From assembly GCA_032164295.1 (NCBI GenBank), contig JAJHTX010000002.1, positions 4,154,001 through 4,218,000 on the forward strand: a stretch of DNA of 64,000 bases, given 5' to 3'. The notes beneath the pieces were generated by a model. It was not told the DNA's origin. It saw only the letters and a list, made by a program, of their open reading frames with translations, and searched no databases. The stretch's first letter is position 1. Each line of letters begins with the position of its first letter. The stretch is from Inonotus obliquus (Eukaryota > Basidiomycota > Agaricomycetes > Hymenochaetales > Hymenochaetaceae). Position numbers and translations under genes: made by a program. This document shows, in pieces, positions 54,902-64,000 of this stretch.

Positions 54902-57066
54902 ATGGCGCGCTCTCTGCTTCATACGTTTTCGGATTCCAAACACTTTGAGGACAGACGAGGAAAGCCATATGCACATCCTATCACTGAACGCATAAACGTA
55001 AGCATGTCCTTCTGATTCTTATGGACCGTCACAAATAATTATTCTTATTTTAGCCTCATTCACGTCCCATTGTATCTTACTATTTCCCAAAGGGTGTCGG
55101 AGAACATCATTATGGAGTATGACAGACCTTTTTTGTAGATTGAAATATCGCGTCTTATCCCTTATTTTTGTTCATAGGAAAGGCATCCGATGAAGCCACA
55201 TCGCCTGACACTTACGAATGCACTTGTAATCGGGTATGGTCTGGACAAACAAATACATCACTTCTATAATCCTCGGCCTGCAACAAGGGAGGAGCTTGAA
55301 GAGTACCATGACTCCGAGTACATTGATTTTTTGTCCAGGTAAATTAGTCTCGCTCGCTCGATTTCCTCTGGCTACTCATGATTGACTCTCCTTTACCCAG
55401 AGTGACACCGACCAATCAAAACGAGATGAAGCATCTCATCGATTCGTTCAACTGCGTGGAGGACTGTCCCGTCTTTGCGGATATGTATGACTTCACTCGA
55501 ATGTACGCTGGCGCTTCCCTTGCCGCAGCGAGGAAGTTGTGTGCAGGAACAACGGATATAGCCATCAACTGGTCTGGTGGATTGCATCATGCTAAGCGGG
55601 GTGAAGCAAGCGGATTCTGCTATATCAACGATATTGTTCTTGCTATCCTCGAACTACTCAGGTTCGTTGGACACCATCACCGATAAGTCTATCTAAATTC
55701 TTCTTTCAGGTATCATCCTCGAGTACTGTACATCGATATTGATATCCATCATGGAGATGGCGTGGAACTAGCATTCTGGAACTCTAACCGTGTGATGACG
55801 GTGTCGTTCCACAAGTACACCGGTGACTTCTTTCCTGGAACGGGAAGGCTCGACGACAATGGAGGCGGTCTTGGGAAATACTTTGCGCTGAACGTTCCTC
55901 TACTGGATGGTATCGACGATGAATCATACCTCGCCATCTTTAAGACTGTTATTGGTGATACAGTCACAGCTTTCCGTCCTTCCGCTATCGTATTGCAGTG
56001 CGGTGCAGATTCCCTGGGCCTTGATCGCCTCGGAGCTTTCAATTTATCCATTGCAGGACACGGGGAGTGCGTGAACTATGTTCGAAAATTTAATGTACCT
56101 CTTCTGGTGGTTGGCGGGGGCGGATATACCGTGCACAATGTGAGCAGGTGTTGGACATATGAGACTTCCGTGCTCGTTGGTGCGGAGGTTGACGACGCTT
56201 TACCACTGACGCCGTACGATGCCTGGTTCGCGGATGACTATTCGCTACACCCAGCGCTTGCGGGCCGAGTCGATAACCAAAATTCACCGGCTTCACTACA
56301 GCGCATCACACGCAGCATTCGGCAGAAACTACGATATCTCCAAGGCGCACCGAGCGTGCAGATGCAAGAAATCCCTCCAGATCTAGCGAATTGGCTTGCT
56401 GACGAGGACGAAAAGAATGCTGAAGAAAGGGCAGAGGAACGAGGCGTGCTACTAGCGGGAGATTTTCGCTTGCCACCACCGAAGGCTGTGAATGAATTCT
56501 TTGACAGCGAAACGGATGTTGACAAGGACGAAGAGCCAGTGACCAAGACACGTGGCACACCTTCAGGGCGACGAGGACGGGGAAGAGGTCGTGGGAGAGG
56601 CAGAGGTAGGGCAGCGGCTACCACCGTTGCCGCCGTCACTCAGCCGGGCGTTGCTGCCGTTGCCACTCCTGCCGCAGAAGGTGTTGATGGTGACGCAGAT
56701 GAAACGATAATTTCAACTCCCGCTCCTGTTCCTACCCCTAATTCAGCTCCTGCTCCTGCTCCAACTCCTCGAGGACGAGGCCGTGGGAGAGGTAGAGGTA
56801 GAGCGCGTGGAAGAGGTCGAGGACGAGGGAGAGGTGCTGGTACTACGTCTGTTCCCGCTGTCTCTACCGAACCTGTGGGAGATAAACCTGACGAGGCTGA
56901 GGTGCCTATGCCGCAGTCGAATTCTGGGTCTGCTCCTCAGAAAGAGAAAGATGAGCAAGACCAGGACCAGGAGCAAGAACAGGACCAGGAGCAGGAGCAG
57001 GAAGGGGAACAAGAAGGAGAGACGCTGACCCAGTTACCTCCAACTGAGCTGGAAGTTGATTCATAA
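54902..57066 (+). CDS. hos2: Class I histone deacetylase, Hos2/HDAC3 type
   Basis: Five exons, 54902..54997, 55054..55116, 55178..55338, 55401..55661 and 55710..57066, sum to 646 codons (645 aa). The catalytic domain has [38 protein letters not shown], the Zn site [33 protein letters not shown] and GGGGYT with the transition-state Tyr. SPTN-like RVTPTN and DDCPVF-like blocks and [20 protein letters not shown] resemble Hos2/HDAC3 more than Rpd3; Hos2 acts in the Set3 complex. Unusual features are an N-terminal extension and a roughly 200-residue tail with two Gly-Arg clusters ([12 protein letters not shown] type) and a Glu-Gln-Asp repeat, which suggests RNA or nucleosome contacts. Confidence 0.92.
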
Positions 57067-57330
57067 GGCTTTATTTACTCTGGATGTAATGATCACAGAT
57101 TTATCTACGCATGTAAAATAATGGCACCCTATGTAGGGAAAGAAGAAGTTTGATACCATTGAGTAAGCGGCACTGAACAGGAATCCTCAGTCTCGGGTCT
57201 GATTCCAAGCCGCTGCAACAACCACTCGACTTCGGCAAGGGCTCTCGCCGACGCAAAGTTCTGGTTCTGGACAGACACAGTCATCCTCCACTCCTTACCG
57301 CATCAGCTTAATCGCTTTGCAACGTGAGAG

Positions 57331-59406
57331 ATGAATGGTACCCTTCACAAAAGGACAAGTTCATTAAGCCCTCGTATGGCTACCTCGGAGTCCGCTGCCC
57401 TCAAGATGGCTACGTTCCATGGAGATTTGGAGCGTGTCGAGGATGCTACCTTACACACACAGACTCATTCCCGCACTCATTCTCATTCTCGTGACAGTGC
57501 GGAGTATCAGAAGATAGCGATGGAAACTCGACCATCGGTGGATAGCTTTGGGTCGGATGATGGGGATGGGTCGGGAGAGGACGTCCAGGACGACATGGCG
57601 CTCTTGGGTGGTGGTAGTGGTGGTGCCTCTGGGAGTGGGACTACGAATGCTGAGAGAGAGCGACAACTGCGCGGGCGCCAGCTGTCTGAGAAGCAGGTTG
57701 CGAGTACGTGGACTCAGGTGAAAGACATTGTGATTGAGGTGCGTGGCAAACTTGTTCGAGAGACTGGCTTGAGGTAATATGTGTTGTCGCGAGTAGACTG
57801 CACCTACACTCCTTTTAACGACTGTTGGACTGCTTTTTACTGGAGAGTTATTAGACCATGTTTCGGTGCGTTTCAGATGCTGGTCTTGTTGGCAAGAATT
57901 GACATCTTTCCGTCTTGGTAGCATTGGAAAGCAATGAGACGGATTGACGAACTCATCATCATCATACCCGTCATTCTCAACCTCAAGGGAAATCTTGAAA
58001 TGAACCTTTCATCGCGACTAGGAACAGCTGTAAGTGGAATTCTAAGCATCCCTCATATCGTGTCATTGGTTTTGACTCTTTCCATAGGCCAACGTCGGAG
58101 AACTCGACGAGCGTAAAAGCCGTTATGGCATTCTTTCGGGTAACATGGCTTTATTACAGGTTCAAGCTACCCTCGTTTCATTCATCTCTGCAATCCTGTC
58201 ATTTGTCCTTGGTCTCGTTATGCCCAGGACAGCTGCACCGACTGTACAAGATGCTATTGCTCGTTCAATATTTTTCGCTCGACGACCACATCCTACGCTA
58301 CCAAACGATCCTCAAAAACCGAAGTCTGGAATCGCGGAGTGAGTTTAGCCCCTTAACGAAATTAGGCCGATGAACTTAAGTTTGGACTAGATTCATAATG
58401 GTCGCATCGACCGGTATGGCGTCTGCTTGTTTGTCGAGCTTGATTCTGGGCTCCTTCATGTGCACTCTCGTCGTCTTCTGCCGACGATTCTCTCTAAACC
58501 CAGGTATGTTATACCAGGACTGTCAAAGCTCGGCTAATGTTGCCGTTCAGATAACATTGCCCCTCCCGTCGCGGCATGCCTAGGCGACCTCGTCACCTTA
58601 TGCTTGATGGGTCTCGTCTCAACGTTCCTCATCAATTTCATAAACACGCCACTTCCACTCATTATCTGCATTATCTTGGTCGGGTCTTCCTGTGTCTGCG
58701 CATACCTAGTGATCCGTAATAGTTACGTCCGGAGTCTTATCGCGCAAGGATGGACGCCGCTGTTTGGCGCCATGGCTATAAGTTCGGCGACTGGAATCAT
58801 CTTAGACCTCTTTGTTTCACGTTACAACGGGTTTGCGCTTTTGGCCGTTATAATTAGTGGTAAGCTCATTACTTGGTATTTTCATCCAGTTCAGATTAAT
58901 CCCTTTGGATACAGGTCTTCCGGGTGCAGTGGGCTCTGTCGCAGTGTCACGAATTTCGACATCGTTACATGCTTCAGCTATTACGACTGCATCTTCTCAC
59001 AGGCACGAGACTCTGCCTCAACCAGGCCTGCGCATCGTGATGATCACGCTCTTCCTCATCACGATACCTGTAGAGATCTGCTTTCTGACTGTTCTGCGCG
59101 GAGTAGGGTGGCTCAAGCTGCCTGTCATCTTTATCGCTTTCGCACTCGTATTTTTCTGTGCCACAGTAAGCTCACTTTGTTGTTGCGGTATTCATTTGGT
59201 TAATTTGAACCCAATAGGTGTTAATATCATTATACTTTGCCCGCGTTCTTACCGAATTTCTATGGAGAAAAAATCGTGACCCAGACATGTATGCGATGCC
59301 TTTGCATTCTTCGGTCATAGATCTTGTGGGACAGTTACTTCTTGTTCTTTGCTTTGAATTCGTTAGACTCTTGGGTCAGCAAGTAGAGTCTAAGCACGGA
59401 CATTGA
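57331..59406 (+). CDS. SLC41/MgtE-type divalent cation transporter
   Basis: Eight exons, 57331..57738, 57797..57865, 57922..58029, 58088..58338, 58391..58503, 58551..58859, 58915..59165 and 59218..59406, sum to 566 codons (565 aa). A long Ser/Gly/Asp-rich cytoplasmic N-terminus precedes the first MgtE-like half (TAPTLLLTTVGLLFTGELLD, IIIIPVILNLKGNLEMNLSS, GTAANVGELD). The second half repeats the pattern with DNIAPPVAACLGDLVTL, ISSATGIILDL and GLPGAVGSVAVSRISTSLHA. The pseudo-symmetric halves with conserved Asn/Asp/Glu at the helix breaks are those of SLC41 Mg2+ transporters. It probably acts at the plasma membrane or an organelle membrane. An internal ATG at 57376 could also be used. Confidence 0.88.
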
Positions 59407-59759
59407 CCATGTGCACTAGACATGTATTGTAGATGTTTAATGTTAATTCGAGTAATTTCTTCTATTATAATTCCCGTGTGGCTCTGAGGCGCGCTGATCA
59501 TTGATTACGACATCTTGTGATCATATGCTACCGGATCAGGAAGTAGCCATTTTAAGCTATCCTTCTTACCACGACGTCGCTCGAAGACGTTCACCGCAAC
59601 CTCACCATATCCCGACGACTACCAATCTGTGTACATGTTCTGACCGCAGATTCGCGTTCTCAGCCATCAACTACATTGTTTGCATGTATCTCTGTGTGGC
59701 TGACGACCCGGAAACACCGTTCGTCGACGTACAGACAATATCTGCTTTTAGCTTTCACA
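59407..59759. other. Intergenic, no gene seen
   Basis: Upstream region of ADA3; open frames here lack support. Confidence 0.4.
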
Positions 59760-62194
59760 ATGTCCCAGCCCCTCGTACCGTACTCCCTCGACGCGCACCC
59801 ACCGCTGCGAAATCCACTTCTCGTTGCCCCACATGATGCTGTGCCAGCGATAGATGAACTCGAAGCGACGCACGCCGAGCTCGCAGCACTCAAGCTCCGT
59901 GCTGTAGAACGCGCGAAAAAGGCGGCGAGCGACTTGAAGATTATTGAACATGAGATGAAGAAGATGCGCGAGATGGAAAAGGGTAAAGCTCGTGCGATGC
60001 CCGTACATCGTGTCAAGCGTGAACCGAGCTGTGCGTGCTTTATTTCGCCTTTAGTTTGAGAAATGGTTATTGACACGCAATATTATCTTGTGTTCGTTGT
60101 GTTTACCTTGCCTTGTCTTGAATCTGTGTTTCTTTGACAATGACCGTGTTTGAAACTCGTCATCTAACCACCCGCTCGTTGCGCTGCCCTTGTGGCTTTC
60201 CGAATTTCATCCCTCCGAATTGTATCGATTCCATGATAAACGCATGGCTTTCGATTGATCCTGTCCATTACAATGCCTTACCTTGGTTGCGCCACCTTTA
60301 CCTTGTCGTTAAATTTCTGGTCCTTTGCCACTCTTACGGTTTTTGGCAATCATGTTGGTACTCCGTGTTGGCATTCCGTAGACACTCCGAGTCTCGATCA
60401 GGAGGAGCGGAATCACTCTCCGTCAAACGCATCAACTTCGACCGTCGCGCCTTCTTCAAGCGCTGTTCCTTCGATAAACGTTCCTTCCTCCGTTACCCAA
60501 AAGCTTCCTCCAGAAATGCGCAAAATGTGAGTACGAAACATTTAAAAATTGATGTTCGGATCTAACATTTCCTCTCAGAAAGAAGAAACGGAAGAGAGAG
60601 GATGAGTCAGAAGGCGAACATGGTACGTTGCCGACCTGGTCTGCGTTCTGTGCTTGAATAACACCTGCTTAGAATCGCAAAGAGCTCGAAAGCTCTCCCC
60701 ACATCCCCCCGCTCATATCCATAAAGAACATCATGTCAAACCTTCAAAACTCAGCAATGTAACACATCCAAAAGTGTGTACACGGCACAGAATCTCTTAA
60801 AACATGCACTGATGGAATTATTTGTAGTCGTTTGCTCCAGATTGGAGTTTACCACCAGCGCCACAACAACTTTTGCCTCAGCGACCAGTATCCGTACCTC
60901 CTTTACCATCATGTCCAAGAAAACCGATAGAGGTGAAGGAGGATTTCTCAAAGGCGAAAGCGCCTGCAAGTCAAGTCCCTATTACAACATTTTACTCTTC
61001 ATTAGAGCCATGGTTACGTCAAATACGAGAAGAGGACGTGGGGTGGCTCGAGTACGACGGCGATACAGTCGGTCCTTACGTCTTCCCGGAGCTCGGTCGA
61101 CACTATACGGAACAGTGGGAAGATGAAGACATTGCTTTCTACGGTGGCGTGCCACCTTCATTGGATTTTTCTGCTTCGCGGAATGCCGCGTCAATTTCGC
61201 ATATTGGTGTTTCCCCGAGCACTACGCTCCCAAAGTGGGATGTTTCGACACTGAGTGATGCTGATGTGACGTCGGACAAGGGTTTGGGTCCTGTGTCGGA
61301 GCGGTTAGTATCTGCGCTGTTACCTAGCGTCATCGATCAGGGAACTTGGAAAGCTGTTAAGGATGCAGAAGATGCGTATGGAGAGAAGATGACTGCATCT
61401 GGGTCAAGCTCGAGTGCTGCTCCTCCTAAGGAGAAGGTATTGGTCGCGGACTTTGAGGAACGAGTGAAGGATACGATCAGATTCTATGGCCTTCTTGACG
61501 GAGAGGTACGTTTGTAACTTCGTGTCGTGCTTTACCTGATCACGATTAACTTAACTTTCTTATTTAGCCCGACTTTTCTAATACGGCCGATGACCCTATC
61601 GCCATCGCCCTTCGGCAATGTCAACGTCAATTACGTGAAGTTGCAGCGACTAACAAAGTGCGACGAAGACGGCTAGCGGAGATCGCACGAGACAGATTGG
61701 CGTACCAGGAGTACGTCGACGCGCGAGAGGCGTTAGATAAGAATATTCTTACGATATACACGAAGCTGCAGAAGAAGGACGGGCCGAAGGTGAATAAGAA
61801 GAAGAAGAAGGGTGGCGGAGAGGGTACGGGTCCTGCAGGAGCGGCAGGAGCCAATGGCGTCAATGGCATATCCACCGCCATGCCCCTTCCAAACCCAGCT
61901 TCACTGGGTCTAGGTCCAGATGCTGACAACTCTCTACTCGTTCCCGAAGCACTGCGACAGCTAGTAGAGACAAGACAACAGTGGGTCGAAGTTATCGGAG
62001 GAGGGTTTGAAGAGGAGGAAAGGAGACAACCAGGGAGAGTTAGAGGTGTGCCTGTGAAGAGTGTTTTTGATGGTGTGGAAGGGGAGGTGAAGAGGGAACT
62101 AGGAGCGAGTGCTGTTTTCTTACCTATTAAGACCACGCCGCCTGTGCCGGCTAATGGGGAGGCTGGCAATGATAGGGCCGGAAGAGCTGGTTAG
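59760..62194 (+). CDS. ada3: SAGA/ADA complex adaptor ADA3 (NGG1)
   Basis: Ada3 links Gcn5 and Ada2 in the SAGA and ADA histone acetyltransferase complexes. ATG at 59760 (MSQPLVPYSLDAHPPLRNPL). Exon 1 ends near 60030 after a coiled-coil region (ELEATHAELAALKLRAVERA). Middle exons carry NHSPSNASTSTVAPSSSA, LPPEMRKI joined to KKKKRKREDESEGEH, and PVPITTFYSSLEPWLRQI-like text (60873 onwards). The C-terminal Ada3 domain has FEERVKDTIRFYGLLDGE (exon end 61505) joined to PDFSNTADDPIAIALRQCQR and RRRRLAEIARDRLAYQEYVD, then LVPEALRQLVETRQQWVEVI. Exon borders between 60030 and 60260 and around 60640-60870 were not fully resolved. Confidence 0.85.
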
Positions 62195-62561
62195 AAATGA
62201 GAAGGTGGAATGGGGGAATGATGTTATTTTATTTGACTGTAACCTTATAAATGTTCGGCTTCGAACTTTGTGATCTTTGTTCTGCGTGGATGTTGGTATT
62301 CCCGCCTTCGCGATGATGTATTTCGTTACATTGTTGTTTTTTCATTGCTTTCTCATCATAATCATTCTAGTTTTGTTCTGAGAATATCGCTGGACTTCAG
62401 TGGGCTCTTGCGAATTTGGGAGTATATTAATCAAACAACGTGCAACTCGCGGATATTTTGAGGATCCGATAATCCCACGTCTGCAGAAGTATACTGAGTA
62501 TACAGGGCACGTAGGCCGAGAAGAGACGGTATGGTACTACTATCCGGACGTCTTGACCTTT
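62195..62561. other. Convergent intergenic region
   Basis: ADA3 and the RPA34-like gene end towards each other here; no gene seen. Confidence 0.45.
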
Positions 62562-63798
62562 TTAGCTTCCCAATCCCAATATGTAAGCTTTTCGTTTCCT
62601 CGACAGTGATCCATCAATCCCCGCAACTCCCCCAATTCTTCTAAACCTCTTCCTTTTCTCCGTGCTTCCTGCTTTCACATTTCCTTCCGCATCCTTCCCC
62701 AGTTCCGCCTCGTCTTTATCTCGCAGCGAGGATGATGAACTCGCGATAGTTGGGATTGAAGTAGAATGTTGAGGATCACGTAGTCCTGAGCCGGTTGGGG
62801 AGAAGCGGTGCTTGAGGAGATGTTTTGGGTGATGATAACGTGCGGGAGATTGGTATATTTCTGAGCCTGAGTTCGCGCTCATGTTTGGATCTGCTGAGAT
62901 GGCGGGATGGGAGGTGTTGGATTCGGTTGTTTGAGGTGGTGTGGGTAAAGTGGGTTGAGCGGTTAGGACGAGGTGTTGGGTTATTGGTTTTGGAGCTGTA
63001 ATAAATTGAGAAAATCAGGACCTGGAGGAACAAAGCATAAGAGCGTTAGGAGCGCGTACCAACAAACAGCCTTCCACGTTTCCTCTTCCTTGGTAGCAAT
63101 ACATTCATACTCAACAGCTCTTCCCCACCTACAGGCGAACCACTCCCAATCTCATTTAAGAACGGATTCGAGTTTACGTTGGAAGAGTCGTTGGAGGAAG
63201 AGAGGGCTGGGATGGACCAGACATCGTAAGGTGTGTTCTTTCGAGTTAGCTGACCGACTTTTTGTGATAACCGTCTCGAAGAGGGAGGAGGAAAGGAGAG
63301 GGAGAGGTGTGTGAGGTGTTTGGGTTTAATCTGTTTCGTTCCACCAAAGCATGCCGGAGTGTTCAAAAACGAAACACAAACGATATGTAGTCAGTACTTG
63401 CTGCGTTAGGATATGGGAGAGGACGTGGGACGCACTTCGTTAGGAACTCGTAAAACAACCAACTCGAGGTCATCATTACCCTCCAACGTATCCCAATCAA
63501 ACTCTTCTACGTCAACGACCTCCGTCAAACGAGTGTATCCTGGAGGCACAAGGGTATCATCCGCTGTTGTCCCATCCTGATTTTCTAAATCGTCGTCTGA
63601 GGAGGAAATGACATCCTCTGAGAATCGTGTTTGCTTAAGCACATTCGAAAGAGCAGATGATTTTTGTTCTTGATTTCTTTTGGTCTTGGGTTTAGCTGGC
63701 GAGGACGTGCCTCTAGATTTAGTCTTTGGTCTTGGTTCTGCATACGGTTTGGTTTTGGATGGTTTCCCTGGGCTAGAAGCTGAGAGTGTGGTAGACAT
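62562..63798 (-). CDS. RPA34-like RNA polymerase I subunit
   Basis: Three exons, 63798..63436, 63330..63060 and 62995..62562, sum to 356 codons (355 aa). I start at the ATG at 63798; the longer frame begins with TTG. A basic Ser/Pro/Lys-rich N-terminus is followed by PPGYTRLTEVVDVEEFDWDT and DDLELVVLRVPNE joined to IKPKHLTHLSLSF, then YDVWSIPAL, LLPRKRKRGRLFV joined to APKPITQHLVLTAQPTLP, and a Lys-rich tail. This layout of a short dimerisation fold followed by APKPIT-RH-like strand and basic tail fits Rpa34 (A34.5), partner of A49 in Pol I. The family is poorly conserved, so the assignment is moderate. Confidence 0.6.
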
Positions 63799-64000
63799 GG
63801 TGGTACAAACGCTCAAGAGAAAAGGTTCGCGTCACACCGACTCTCAAATTCTCTAATTTCAGGACTCGATTCTCGGCCTATCTACTGAAATCTGGCTGTT
63901 TCACCCTCTGTGTACACAATAAAACTAAGTATACGTAGTTTGATCGCGTATACAGTGGAAGAAAAAGTCAGCTTGTCCTTTGCTATGAGTACAGCTTTCC
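63799..64000. other. Upstream region of the RPA34-like gene
   Basis: No gene seen before the window edge. Confidence 0.4.

Overview
The window is nuclear DNA of a filamentous basidiomycete, probably an agaricomycete. The evidence is many genes with 50-65 nt introns, a set of fungal housekeeping genes, basidiomycete-restricted protein families (DUF6593-like, DUF6697-like, a PL14 lyase, a GH5 steryl/ceramide glucosidase, an M50B-like peptidase) and a heavy load of retroelements. No bacterial operon logic, CRISPR array or phage is present. I could not assign a species.

Layout. 1-6.6 kb: an AT-rich stretch, calcipressin (minus strand), a dead copy of an unnamed gene family, a conserved fungal hypothetical gene, a dispersed repeat and a second, damaged family copy. 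6.93-9.92 kb: a hAT-type DNA transposon with inverted termini and an exact 8-bp target duplication; inside it are pieces of two unrelated host genes (a MATH/USP7-type ubiquitin hydrolase and the HAMP repeats of a group III histidine kinase). 10.07-18.86 kb: a Ty1/copia element with matching 470-bp LTRs. A 1.6-kb solo LTR sits inside its gag, and a second LTR of the same family sits inside that one. 19.0-26.4 kb: CWC22, an intron-containing tRNA-Gly, an M50B-like peptidase and a zinc-finger/RING protein. 27.1-35.1 kb: GH5 glycosidase, PER1, F-box protein, PL14 lyase. 35.4-41.7 kb: an inverted second copy of CWC22 that has lost its RS tail, a DOPA-dioxygenase family gene and ALG2. 42-47.3 kb: dispersed repeats, a hAT MITE, and a two-module member of the unnamed family that is split by another solo LTR. 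47.6-64 kb: gene-dense and mobile-element-poor, with a single-pass membrane protein, DUF6697-like, DUF6593-like, PRPP synthetase, Hos2/HDAC3-type deacetylase, SLC41 Mg2+ transporter, ADA3 (SAGA) and an RPA34-like Pol I subunit.

Most genes are unrelated housekeeping functions; I see no metabolic cluster. The more unusual biology is in the accessory part. First, there is a gene-capturing hAT element. Second, a solo-LTR family (four copies, each with a perfect 5-bp target duplication) carries an intact 258-codon ORF in its U3 and a cluster of Gcn4/AP-1-type sites upstream of its TATA box. Third, a small lineage-expanded gene family has a shared promoter module and no function that I recognise.

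Exon coordinates were worked out by hand from splice consensus and reading-frame continuity. Where exon lengths sum to a whole number of codons I say so.
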